A stretch of DNA of 64,000 nucleotides from Cordia subcordata (taxonomy: Eukaryota > Streptophyta > Magnoliopsida > Boraginales > Cordiaceae): contig JAPTOF010000030.1 in the NCBI GenBank assembly GCA_028554755.1, positions 558,001 through 622,000 on the forward strand. The letters run 5' to 3'. Shown piece after piece: positions 9,432 through 20,162 of this stretch. The notes beneath the pieces were generated by a model. It worked only from the letters and a program-made list of their open reading frames with translations. It searched no databases and was not told the origin of the DNA. The position numbers and the translations under genes were made by a program. The number at the start of each line of letters is the position of its first letter. The stretch's first letter is position 1.

Positions 9432-12400
9432 ATGAGGATTTGCTCTTAGAATATAAGGGGATTTAATTCCCCAAATAAGCAAAAAGAAGTGTTGAAGCTA
9501 ATCAATAAACATTAATTAGACATTATTTGTCTTTTGGAAAACAAAGTGACTTGCAAAGATAAAGTCAATCTCATTGGTTCTCATTTTTGGAAGCTTGGAT
9601 TTTCACACCATATGGATGATGAGGTTAAAGGTTGGATTTGGCTGTTTTGGAGGAGCAACATTCAAGCAACTTTTATTGATTCTTGTGATCAAGCTCTCCT
9701 CTTTCACTTTGTTGACTCCTATAATCCACCATTCCTTGTTGCTTTTGTCTATGGCAGGAATGAAGCTACAAATAGGAAAAAGCTTTGGAATAAACTTGCA
9801 AGCTAGACTTTTTGGTGTAAAGCTTATAATCTTTGCATTTTGGGTGACTTTAATGAGGTCTTGTACTGTGGGGATAAATCAAGCTCTTCTACTATCCCCA
9901 AAAGTGCTTGGGACTTTAAATCTTTTGTTGCTAAAACAAATGTGCATGAAGCAAAAGGACATGGACCTCATTTCACTTGGACTAACAAAGGTGATGTTAG
10001 CAACTTTTTGGCAAGCAAACTTGATAGGGCATTTCTGAATTCTATTTGGCTTCACAATTTTCATCTCTCTTTTCTTTTGGTGGAATGCCCGAGTGCTTCG
10101 AATCATTACCCCCTTATTTTGCATACATGTAAGGCATGGAAATCTTCACCAAAACCATTCAAATTCTATAATTCTTGGACTTCTCATCCGGATTTCTTGA
10201 AGCTTGTGGAGGAGCATTGGAGTACACGGGTCTTTGGTACTCTAATGTTCATCCTCTTTCAAAAGCAAAAAATTCTCAAGCAAGCTCTCAAGTCCTTTGA
10301 TAAAACTCATTTTGCTTGTATTCCTAATGCTATCAAAGATCTTTATGGGGAGCTTGAAGCCACCCAATGTGCTCTTCTTAATGGTGGATATAGTGCTGCC
10401 CTTCTTGACAAGGAAAAGGACATTTTAGCTAATTTGGAAAGGCTTGAATCAACTTACAAGGCTATGCTTTTCCAAAAAGCTAGATTATCTTGGATCAATG
10501 AGGAGGATTCAAACACCAAGTTCTTTCATAATGTTGTGAAACTAAGAAAAATCAGAAACACCATTCAAGCAATCAAGAATGAAAATGGGAATCTTCTTCT
10601 TGAGGACTTTGAGGTGAAAAATTAATTCATTGGCTACTACAAAAAGCTTCTTGGTTTAAAAGCTGTTACTCATGTTAATGTGGATATCTTGAAGAGTATT
10701 ATTGGGAAAGCAATTGATGATAATTTTGCTGCCACCATTTGTGCACCTATCACAAGGAATGAAATCAAGGAAACTCTTTTTTCCCTTAATCCCAACAAAA
10801 GTCCGGGTGCGGATGGCTTCACATCTCATTTCTATATGGTTGCTTGGGATATTGTTGGTGAGGATGTCACTAATGCTATCAGCTCCTTCTTTGAATCAAG
10901 CAAGCTTCTTAGGGAGGTAAATTCCACCATTATTGCACTTGTACCTAAAATTCCAAATCCCTCCATGGTTAACGATTTTAGGCCAATATCTTGTTGCAAT
11001 ACTATTTACAAGTGCATTTCAAAGATTATTGCTAATAGGATCAAAGCTTGCTTGCATCACTTAATTTCATGGAACCAATCAGCCTTTTTAAAGGGCCGAC
11101 TTATCAATGAGAATATCCTTCTTGCACATGATATTTTAAGAGGTTATTCTAGAAGCCATATCTCCCCAAGATGTGCCATCAAGGTTGATCTTATGAAAGC
11201 TTTTGACACTCTTAATTGGAGCTTTATTGAATGCACTCTTCTTGCATTTGGTTTTCCTCAAAAGTTTGTTGAATGGATTAAAGTATGCATTACAACTCCT
11301 AGCTTCTCTATTGCTCTTAATGGTGGTTTGGAAGGCTATTTTATTGGAGTAAATGGAATTCGACAAGGTGACCCCATCTCTCCCTATCTTTTTGTTGTTT
11401 GTATGGAAGTGCTTTCTTGCATGCTTAACAAATTGGAGAATTGTTCAAGCTTTCATTTCCATCCAAAATGTGCTCACTTGAAGCTGAACCACCTTTGTTT
11501 TGCGGATGATCTCTTCATTTTTTGTAAAGGAGACTTGAGCTCTATTGATTGTATTTTGAATACTTTAAAGAACTTCTCTTTTTATTTTGGTCTGAAAATC
11601 AATGAAGCTAAGAGTGACATTTTCTTTGGAAGGGTCTCTTATGAAACTAAAATGGCTATCCTTGAAAGAGTTGGTTTCAATGAAGGTGATCTTCCAATTC
11701 GATACTTCGACATTCTACTTGTTTCTAGAAAACTAAGGAAAGCTGATTGCTATCCTCTCTTGGAAAAAATTAATGCAAGAATTGATTCATGGTGCAACAA
11801 TTGGCTCTCCTTTGCGGGAAGACTTGTGCTTATCAAATCCATTATTATTCAACACTTTGCATATTGGGCAAATGCTCTTCTTATTCCTAAAGGTGTCTTG
11901 GCTGCCATTGAATCAAAGTTCAAAGCATTTTTGTGGAGAAACACAGGGCCCAAATTTGCTTGGAAGGAAGTTTGCCTCCTCATGCATGAAGGAGGACTTG
12001 GAATTAGAAAGTTAGAGGAAGTCAATTTGGTTTGCATGCTTAAAGTCTTCTGGAGAATATATTCAGACAAGGAAACACTATGGAGTCAATGGATTCATAC
12101 AAATTACATCAAAGATTCTTCCATTTGGGTGTTGCATACTCATGAGGATGCTAGTTGGATTTTGAAGATTCTTCTTAAATGCCGAGGTCTTGCAAAGAAT
12201 TACATTCAGCATAGAATTAGGAATGGTACAAACACATTCTTTTGGATTGATAATTGGTACAAAGATGGTTCACTCTTGGAACATTGGTCAAGTACATTTC
12301 CAGCCCCTCCTCTCATCTCAAAGGTATGTGACATCTTCTCTAATGGAGCATGGAATTGGCCAACTCACCTTCAACATATTGATGTTCCAAATTTTATTCT

Positions 12401-13025
12401 TCATGGTGACAACATTGATAAAATGGTCTGGACGCTTTCTCCAAATAGAGACTTCTCTTTCAAACACACTTGGGAGCATTTTTGAAGGAAGGACAGCCAC
12501 TTCAAGGGTTATAACCTCATTTGGCACAAGGGGCACAATTCAAGGCATAGCTTTATTGTTTGGCTTGCATTCCTTGCCCGTTTGAGTACAAGGTTTAGAA
12601 TTCTTCATTGGGGGCTCAATATTAACCCATGTTGCTTCTTTTGTAGAATGGGTTGTGAAACGAGGGACCATCTTTTTTTTTAATGTAGTTTCACTAGAAG
12701 GATTTGGAGAAATGGTCTTCTTCCCACCAAAATTCTGGAAAGCTTGATCTCTTGGGAAGACATTATCACTTATATCACTCCTTTTTCCCTTGAAAAGCAT
12801 TTGAAAGCAACCATTATCAAACATTTCTTCTGTGCAGCCGTGTACCACATTTGGATTGAAAGGAATCAGCGCATCTTCAAAGACAAAGCTAAAACCGAGG
12901 AATTCATCTTCCATGCTATTTTTAATGATGCTAGAGTTAAACTCTCAAATTGTAAAAAGTTTCCTTCCTCACCTTTGAACAAATCATTATGCAAAGATTG
13001 GAGATTAGAAAATATTTTTGTATAG
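9432..13025 (+). pseudogene. LINE A ORF2 (endonuclease–RT–zf-RVT)
   Basis: One frame runs through the whole 3.6 kb. I see no frameshift, but there are several stops (about 9447, 9513, 9804, 10623, 12483 and 12684). The start ATG at 9432 matches the ORF2 start of LINE D. The APE-type endonuclease has RGFNSPNKQKE at the N-terminus, GDFNEVL (9843) and SNHYP where LINE D has the catalytic SDHCP. The RT has NPNKSPGADGF (about 10790), DFRPISCCNT, WNQSAFLKGRLINENI, IRQGDPISPYLF (about 11356) and FADDLFIFCKGD (about 11501). The zf-RVT has INPCCFFCRMGCETRDHLFF (about 12620). The protein would nick the target and copy LINE RNA there. Confidence 0.88.
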
Positions 13026-13108
13026 GTTATTTTTGTACCTTCTCCATCTTGTACTTGTATATTTAACACATTTTTATGAAAATTCTCACTTATCCCGCGA
13101 AAAAAAAA
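13026..13108 (+). terminator. LINE A 3' UTR and poly(A) tail
   Basis: An 83-bp UTR with TTTGTACC and CTTGTACTTGTA (plant far-upstream polyadenylation style UUGUA), ending CTTATCCCGCG followed by about nine A residues. The CCGC-type end is shared with the other LINEs and the gag-only elements. Confidence 0.7.
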
Positions 13109-13207
13109 GAAGAAAGGATAATAGCCTTTTACCCGATGAGTAACAAACTTTGCTTTATCTGGACAATAGCATTGCCCTTGGGGCCTTGCAAGAAGCCTAA
13201 GAAATTG
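13109..13207 (+). pseudogene. LINE H ORF1 piece between LINE A and LINE C
   Basis: About 100 bp of ORF1 linker. Its first 16 bp are the right TSD of LINE A, and its last 17 bp are the left TSD of LINE C. AATAGCCTTTTACCCGATG parallels TTATTACCCGTTGGG in LINE D ORF1 (about 18536). Confidence 0.65.
13191..13207 (+). repeat. TSD of LINE C (left copy; right copy 15921-15937)
   Basis: AGAAGCCTAAGAAATTG is present on both sides of LINE C, immediately after its poly(A) on the right. One further A may belong to it. Confidence 0.9.
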
Positions 13208-15920
13208 TAGACTAAATTGTGACAAAGAAAAAAGCATTATGGTAAAGATGGAAGCTCTCGAAGTTACATACAAGAACATGCTTCGCCAAAAAGCTTGGCT
13301 AAACTGGATCAAAGATAGGGACGCCAATACAAAGTTTTTCCACAATGTCATCTGAGGAAGAAAAGCAAGAAACCCAATTCATGCTGTTTCGGATAAGGAT
13401 GGTAATATCATCTCAACTTTTGAGGGCATTAGAGAGGAATTCATTTCTTATTTCAAAGGCCTTATTGGTAAACCAAATAATACCCATGTCAAAGTGAACT
13501 TCATAAAAGACATCATTGGGAAAACAATTGATTCAAGTTGCCTTAACAAGCTTGAAGCTCCATTCACTCATGAGGAGATCAAAGCCACACTCTTCTCCTT
13601 AAATCTTAACAAAAGCCCCGGCCCGGATGGTTTCACTTCTCATTTCTACAAAGTTGCTTGGGATATTGTTGGGGAGGATGTTTTTAATGCTATTGGTTCT
13701 TGCTTCAACTCCAAAAAGCTTTTTAAGGAGGTAAATGCAACTTACATTGCTCTTGTGCCTAAAATCTCAAATCCATTTTCAGTCAAAGATTTTAGACCTA
13801 TCTCTTGTTGCAATACCACATACAAGTGCATTTCTAAACTTCTTGCCAATAGTCTCAAAGATTGCTTATCTTGTATTATCTCATGGAACCAATCGGCCTT
13901 TGTCAAGGGAACATTAATCAATGAAAACATTCTTGTGGCTCATGATTTTCTTAGAGGCTATACAAGAAGACATATTTCTCCTAGATGCTCACTTAAAGTT
14001 GACATCATGAAAGCTTTTGGTTCCCTCAATTGGAATTTTATTGAAGCTACTCTTCTTGCTTTTGGGTTCCCACAACATTTTGTTGGTTGGATTATGGCTT
14101 GCATCACAACACCAAACTTCTCTATTGCAATCAATGGTAATCTTGAAGGATATTTCAATGGTGCAATGGCATTAGGCAAGGTGACCCCCTCCCCCCTTAC
14201 CTATTTGTCATTTCCATGGAAGTCCTTTCTTGCATGCTCTACAAGTTAAAAGATAATCCAAGGTTTGGTTTTCATCCCAAATGTGCAAACCTCAAGCTAA
14301 ATCACTTTTGCTTTGTGGATGATCTCTTCATTTTTTGCAAAGGTAACTCTAATCAATTGAATTATTATGGAAATCATGGATGTCTTCTTCTCTACTTCGG
14401 GGCTTAAAGTGAATAACTCAAAAAGTCATATCTTCTTTGGGGGAGTCTCTTGTGAAACAAAAAGGGCTATTCTTGAAAAAGTGGAGTTCATTGAAGGATG
14501 TTTGCCAATGAAATACCTAGGCATCCCTCTTGTCTCAAGAAAACTAAGGAAAGTCAATTGTCTTCCTCTGTTGGAGAAAATTACAAAGAAACTTGATAGC
14601 TGGACTTCTCAATGGTTATCCTATGGTGGTAGACTCCTCCTCATCAAGTCCACTCTCTTGCAAAATTTGTGCATTTTGGGCAAGCTCCATCTTACTTCCA
14701 AACGGTATCATCTCAGCCATTGAATCTAAATTTAGAGCTTTTCTTTGAAAAGGTACGGGTGCAAAAATTGCATGGCAAGATATTTGTTTGCCTCTTGATG
14801 AAGGTGGCCTTGGTGTGAGGAGAATTGTGGACATCAATACTACTTTTCTTCTCAAAACTTTTTGGAGAATGTATGCTCACAAAGACTCACTTTGGAGTAA
14901 CTGGATCCGTGGAAACTATATCAAAGAAAGCTCCATTTGGACAACAAATCACAATAGAGATGCAAGCTGGATCATAAAGAAGTTACTTGAATGGCGAGAC
15001 ATTGTTAGAGGACTCATCTCACATAGCATCAGAAATGGCACTCACACATATTTTTGGCTGGACAAATGGCACCACACGGGCATACTTTTCAACCATTTGA
15101 GTGACATGTTTCCCGATCCTCCTCTCCTTCCAAAGGTACGGGATCTTTATTTTAATGGAAATTGGAACTGGTCATCACAACTTGCATATATCGAGCCTCC
15201 AAACTATCCCCTTGTTAAAGAAAATGAAGATTGTGTTATATGGGATCTCTCACCTAATGGGGATTTTTCATTTCACCACACTTGGGAGCACATTAGATCA
15301 AAAAGCAACAAAATCCATTGGCACCACATTGTTTGGTTCAAAAGGCATACTCCACAGCATGCTTTCATCTCTTGGCTTGCCTTTCATGATCGGTTGAACA
15401 CTAAATATTGTATCCTCTCTTGGGGAAAGGAAATAAACCCAACATGCAATTTTTGTAACTTGAGTTGCGAGACCAGATCTCATCTCTTCTTCAGTTGTAG
15501 TTTCACCAAAAGATTGTGGGAAAAGGGACTCAAACTCTCTATGGTTAGCAATCCTCCTACAAGTTGGGATGATATCATGCAATTCTTCACGTCAAGCGCT
15601 CTTAAGAAGAATCTTAAAGCTACAATCTTAAAACACTTTTTAGCATCAGCAATTTACTTTATTTGGGAAGAAAGAAATGTGCGAGAATTTAGAAAAAGTT
15701 TTCGTACTGAGGAACAAGTCTTCTCATCCATTTACAATCATGTTAGACCAAAATGTAGCATAAGCAACACTTTTGCTCCATCTATTATTAACCGCACGTT
15801 ACATAAATCATGGGATATTGAAAATATTCTAGTTTAGATCACCCATTCTTTGTACATCCATTTCTGTACATCACTTTCTTTTGATTAATACAAATCTTAA
15901 TTTCCACGCAAAAAAAAAAA
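13208..15920 (+). mobile_element. LINE C, 5'-truncated insertion
   Basis: A 2.7-kb LINE that begins abruptly inside ORF2, upstream of the RT domain, and ends with CCACGC plus about 14 A residues. The 17-bp TSD shows it inserted as a truncated copy, the usual result of incomplete target-primed reverse transcription. The 3' UTR (15838-15906) has two TGTACAT motifs and an AATACAAAT signal. Confidence 0.9.
13211..15837 (+). pseudogene. LINE C ORF2 (RT + zf-RVT), truncated
   Basis: Begins at the DKEKSIMVKMEALE segment between endonuclease and RT. The first part (to about 14180) carries KFFHNVI, NKSPGPDGFTSHFY, DFRPISCCNT and KVDIMKAFGSLNW. A frameshift occurs right at the IRQGDP motif (about 14165). 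The catalytic box reads FVDDLFIF (about 14311). Further shifts lie near 14350 and 14700. From 14788 to 15837 a long intact frame encodes the zf-RVT region with INPTCNFCNLSCETRSHLFF (about 15438) and ends RTLHKSWDIENILV. The APE endonuclease is missing because of 5' truncation. Confidence 0.87.
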
Positions 15921-15937
15921 AGAAGCCTAAGAAATTG

Positions 15938-16535
15938 GTATCACCTTTTCAGCCCCATCTGACCAAAACTTAACAACTCATTTGCCTCAAGTGCTTTCCG
16001 AATCAGATCCTATTACTAACACTCTTGAAGCACGTGACACACTTGATGAATTCTCACCACTTGAAGCTTCAAATTTCAAAATTACTTCGGTTGGGCCCCC
16101 CAAACTATCTCCTTTAAATTTCAAAATTACTCCGGCTAAGCCCCCCAAACTATCTCAGGCTTCTTTGCTTAATGACGTGGATGCCAACAAGGAAGCCAAC
16201 TTGGCAAGTAATATCAGGCAAGCCCAAGTCTTAGCCAAAATCATTGGGCAGAACCTTCTTATTACTATGCCAAACAAGGAAATAATTCTAGGCCATCCTT
16301 GGGGGCTGATCTGAGAAAACAAGGTGAATTCAATCTTATTCTTCAAGATGCACAGGATGGATGGGCAGGTAGAGTTCAAGCTTCAAATCCCTAAAATGCA
16401 TGGAAATAACCTCCAAGAGTAAGGTATGAACCTTCTTCTGATGATCCTTTTCCTGATTGGGAAGGTGTGTTTGCTGAATTCATGGAAACAAATCTTAAGT
16501 TCGAAGAAGAGCATGCAATCAACAAAAATCAAGAA
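15938..16535 (+). pseudogene. LINE H ORF1, distal piece
   Basis: Continues LINE H ORF1 after LINE C. It has a linker with two tandem copies of a Lys/Pro-rich motif (PPKLSPLNFKIT at about 16099 and PPKLSQASLLND at about 16141), then RYEPSSDDPFPDWEGVFAEF (about 16420), the start of the DUF4283-like core. It stops after KFEEEHAI (about 16515), where LINE O begins. Frames change at least twice. 15982-16314 is the longest open stretch. Confidence 0.7.
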
Positions 16536-16663
16536 TAGAAGGTAATAGCCATTGAGGAAAATTTCGCTCTCTAGAAATTATGCTCTCTCTTCTCTCTAGA
16601 GTTACTACACACAATTAACACTCATCTACCATTCTTCTTCTTCTTTAAATTATCTTCTAAATC

Positions 16664-17511
16664 ATGCTCAAGAAGAAGAATCATACTTCATCTCATAAAA
16701 GCGCTAGAATCAAATCAATCAAACAAAAGCTTAAAGAATCCTATGAAAACCTTTCACCAATCTTTGTTGAAAATTAAGAAAATGGGGCTAGAATATCTGA
16801 AAATATTGAAACCCCTCCTCAAATGGCTGAACGTTCAACATCATCTTTCTTGGATGAGAATGTGTCTCTACCAACTCAAGCTTTGAACTCAAAATTGCAT
16901 ATGATACTATCAACAATATGGGCATCTTCTTCACCTTCCTCTTGTGTACAAGAGGATTTCTCTTCTTCTTCTACTTGGATGATTGACAAAAAGATCAAAG
17001 AGGTTGAATAAGAGCTAGCTAATTCTTCATCTCGGCTTGGTCTCCGAAATTATTTGGACGAAAAGTACTATATCTCTAAGATGGAGCTTGTCAAGAGCTT
17101 GAGATGAAGAAGCAAGATGTTGAGTGCTAGAGCTTCGGATTCTTTGAAGGATTTCACTTAAGAACCTCAAACCAAGCTTCGAGAGAAAGAAGATATGGCT
17201 ACCAAGCATGATCTATGCGCTGAAGGCATGAATTGAAGGCAAAGGAACCTTGAAAGGAGTAGCAAAGACTTTGATTCCCCTTTACAATATGGTACTCAAT
17301 CTGTTGCTCACAATCAGGAGATCATTTTTTCATCCACCAATCAGATTTATCCTCTTAATTTTGATGGTGAATTGAGTGTTTCGGGTACTCAAAATGCAAA
17401 AAATGTCTCAGCTAAAAAAGAGATGGAAGAAGATAATGCTATGTCTTTGCCCTTCGTCCTCGTGCTGCGTTCGCTAGGCCTTTACCTTCAATGGTTATAG
17501 ATGACCCTCTT
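16664..17511 (+). pseudogene. LINE O ORF1, 5' part
   Basis: The start MLKKKNHTSSHKSARIKS resembles the MGKKKK..SSARL start of the other ORF1s, so the ATG at 16664 is taken as the start. The frame has a stop after SPIFVEN (about 16775), runs open again from 16823 to 17011 (Ser-rich linker), and then breaks repeatedly. No DUF4283-like core lies on this side; it is found beyond the nested insertion at 26256-27494. Confidence 0.65.
17495..17511 (+). repeat. TSD of gag-only element B (left copy; right copy 26239-26255)
   Basis: TTATAGATGACCCTCTT lies directly before the poly(T) at 17512 and again at 26239-26255, right after the element's 5' end. It shows that 17512-26238 is a single minus-strand insertion into LINE O that later received LINE D. 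Confidence 0.92.
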
Positions 17512-17576
17512 TTTTTTTTTTTTGCGAGGTAAGTAAGAGTTTTATAAATTGCAATTTGTATAAGGTATATATATCA

Positions 17577-17631
17577 TTGCCTCTTAAGCCAAGGATAAAA
17601 TAATACAAAATAAAGCTAGCTTAAGGGGCAA
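17577..17631 (-). other. 3' UTR stem-loop of gag-only element B
   Basis: Arms TTGCCTCTTAAGC (17577-17589) and GCTTAAGGGGCAA (17619-17631) pair at 12 of 13 positions around a 29-nt loop, ending 53 nt before the poly(A) tail in element orientation. It occupies the same site as the stems at 3871-3922 and 52659-52709, but with different base pairs. Confidence 0.75.
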
Positions 17632-17807
17632 GGCATCAAAAAGAAAACAATCAACAAAAGAGTCAAAGTAGTAGCAATTACAAAAAATTACAATAAAAAG
17701 AACGAGAGAAGGAACAACTCAAGTGCCTCGGCCAATAGGAGTGGGAGATCTCCTTGCATGATCAACCTCTTGCTCGCTTTCCCTAGCTTCTCTAACCGCA
17801 TTATCTT

Positions 17808-17825
17808 TAATTCCAACATCTTCTT
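17808..17825 (+). repeat. TSD of LINE D (left copy; right copy 23845-23862)
   Basis: TAATTCCAACATCTTCTT flanks LINE D exactly. Removing LINE D plus one copy restores the minus-strand ORF1 of element B in frame (EDVGI followed by KDNAV). Confidence 0.93.
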
Positions 17826-18046
17826 AAAAAAAGGAGATGGGGAATTCCTCTCTCTACCATGAATTCTCTCTTCCTTCTCTCTAACCCTACCTAAACCGCC
17901 ACCTTCCACCACCTTTCACCACCTTCCTCCACCACCAAATTAGCACCTCCTCCATCGTTCCACCAACACAACCTCCATTTTTGAAGCCCCAACAATTGAC
18001 ACCTAAACACTTCCAAACCGTCCCTCAACTCCTACATCTTGCATTC

Positions 18047-20162
18047 ATGGGAAAGAAGAAGAAGGCCTCTTCTCTAACTAGATCTAGTGCAAGGCTAAAT
18101 GCAAGAAAGCAAAACATGGATTCCATCTCAAATGCTCAAGCTAATTCATCCACACCTCAAAATGAGGTTGATTCGGCCTCTTCACCTCTTACTAGTGGAT
18201 ATGCTCACTCAACCTCAAGTTTGGTTCTCAAAGAAGTCTATGAAGCTCTTGAAGCTAGAACTTCCTTTAAAGAGCATGTTGATAAGCAAAACAAAGCCAA
18301 AGCCGACTTAGTCCGAAGCTTAGCTAATCATTCCAAAGCTCGATCTCCTCCATCTCCAAAAGCTAATGGATGTTGGTCCTTGTACTAAGCAATCGGAAAT
18401 GGTGCTTTCAAAGCTTCTTTTTCATTCACCTTGCCAAAGCTCTTCTTGCTCAAGCCCTTGTAGTCCGAATGTGCATGGTCAGCAAGGAAATAATGCTTCT
18501 GCTTCAACCGAAGGATGGGGAAATGAAGAAGAAAGGTTATTACCCGTTGGGCAAAAACTGGACGATGCTATTAACCTCGAGTTAAAACACCTTTCACCTG
18601 AACTTGTAAGTAACTTTTCAGGTCAAACTAAGCATTTTTTGACAACACAAAAGGGATATGACACCTTGAAATCAGATTCTACTAATTCAAATGCTGGCCC
18701 ACTAAAATTTCAAGAAGATTTCCCTCCACTTGAAAGTCCTATTGCTGGTCAAAATAAGCCAAATTAGCTCCTCACTTATGATGAAGTGGACGCCACATAT
18801 GACAAGAATGCTATGCTTTCAAATGCTGAAAATCAGAGAACAACTTATATGGAAGAGCAACAAGCAAAACCTTCTTCCAAAGGCAAAGAACACTCTCAAG
18901 GTAACTTTATCACTCCTCATTCTAGTGATGAAGAAAGGAAGCTTAATATTGGTACCACAAACCCACCTTTATATGCTCTCCCAAAAGCTCAAGAGAATAC
19001 TAGGCAAAATCAAGCTCAAACAACCAGCCTCTATAATGCTTGGAAAAAACCACTTAGCCAGATTTGAGCCTAGTTCTAATGATCCTTCTCCTGATTGGGG
19101 TGGCGTGTTTGCTGAACATTTGGATACAAGTCTAAAATTCGATGAGGAGCATGTTTTTAACTTGGTAAATGGTAATAGAGAGGTGGTTGACCCCCCGGAG
19201 GACATATATGAAGATGGGAACAAATTCTGGAATCATTGTCTTGTTGGGCAATTCTTAGGTGCTCCCCCACCCTTCTTTCTTATCAAAAACATGGTGGAGC
19301 TTGTTTGGAAAAAATTTGGCAAGGTTGATATTCATACTAAAGGAAAGGGTCTCTTCATTTTCAGATTTGAAAAAGAAGAGTTTTGCCAAAAAATTCTTCA
19401 ACAACTTTGGCATGTCAACCATAGACCACTTTTGTTGAGAAAATGGGATCAAAATCTTGAGTTTGTTAACTTATCTTGCAAAAAAGTGCCTATTTGGGTT
19501 AAACTTTGGGATGTTCCAATGAGCCTCTACTCTATAAGAGGACTTGGATATATAGCCTCCTTCATTGGGAAACCAATCCAAATGGATGCTCTCACTGATT
19601 CAAGAAGGAATTTGGAATTTGCAAGAGTTTGCATTGAAGTTGACTTGGAAGAAAATCTTCACGATGTAGTTTATCCAAAACTTAGGAATCGTTCCAAGGC
19701 AAAGGTCATGGTGGAATATGCATGGAAGCCAACAAAATGCTGACAATGTAAAGTGGTTGGCCATGTGGAGGATCATTGCCCTCTTAAGCTAAAGCTCAAC
19801 CTCAAAAGCAACCTCCAAAACAGCCCACAAAAACTCATTATGAGTGGCAACCCGTGAGCAAAAAAGCTCCATTGAAGACAAGTGATACATCTTTTGAATC
19901 CCATGGTGATGGATTTTCTTCAAAAGCTAAGGAATCATTTCCTAGGCATTCCATTGCTAGGGTTCCACTTGACCCCTCAAGCTCTAAAATGATGCACTCT
20001 AATCATTTTGAAATTCTTGGTCATGTGGGAGAAGGTGAAGATGGAAATCAAAGGCTCCTTGGCCAGCATTGTAGAGGAGATGAATTGGATAATGATGGCT
20101 CACCAAATGCAAAAAGCAACCATGAAATTGAGCCTAGTGCTCCTCCTATACCTCCTCAATGA
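18047..20162 (+). pseudogene. LINE D ORF1 (DUF4283-like + CCHC gag)
   Basis: ATG 18047 gives MGKKKKASSLTRSSARLN. Order: basic N-terminus; linker with NEVDSASSPLTS and EALEARTSFKEHVDKQ; frameshift near 18365 into LPVGQKLDDA; stop at 18765; a second shift near 19050 into the DUF4283-like core (PDWGGVFAEHLDTSLKFDEE, FWNHCLVGQFLGAPPPFF, IPWVKLWDVP-type block, GYIASFIGKP). TGA at 19741 falls inside the CCHC knuckle (C-stop-Q-C..GH..D-H-C). A third shift near 19790 leads to the tail, whose TGA at 20160 overlaps the ORF2 start as ATGA. Function: RNA binding and RNP formation. It is more damaged than ORF2. Confidence 0.85.

Larger units (their letters stand above)
7276..13108 (+). mobile_element. Full-length LINE A (L1-type)
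   Basis: A 5.83-kb complete LINE. It has a CT-rich 5' leader (7276-7460, with TCTCTCTCTACCATGAA), ORF1 (7461-9431), ORF2 (9432-13025), and a short 3' UTR with two TTGTAC motifs and the end TTATCCCGCG plus poly(A) (13026-13108). It is flanked by a 16-bp TSD and inserted into the ORF1 of LINE H. Both ORFs keep their reading frame over long distances but are closed by several nonsense codons, so the copy is dead. Confidence 0.9.
4837..16540 (+). mobile_element. LINE H (ORF1 only visible), host of three insertions
   Basis: A plus-strand LINE starting with the CT/CA-rich 5' leader seen in LINEs A and D (TCTCTAGCCATTTTGCAACC at 4837). Its ORF1 is recovered in pieces: 4975-5401, 7202-7275, 13109-13207 and 15921-16535. 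The intervening blocks are a solo LTR, LINE A and LINE C. The pieces join in the order of the intact ORF1 of LINE D, which supports one original element. The element stops near 16535 inside the DUF4283-like region, where the 5' leader of LINE O begins. ORF2 is absent from the window. Confidence 0.75.

Noticed and set aside
17508..17523. Poly(T) run as a transcription terminator
   Set aside because: It is the reverse complement of the poly(A) tail of gag-only element B and directly abuts its TSD.
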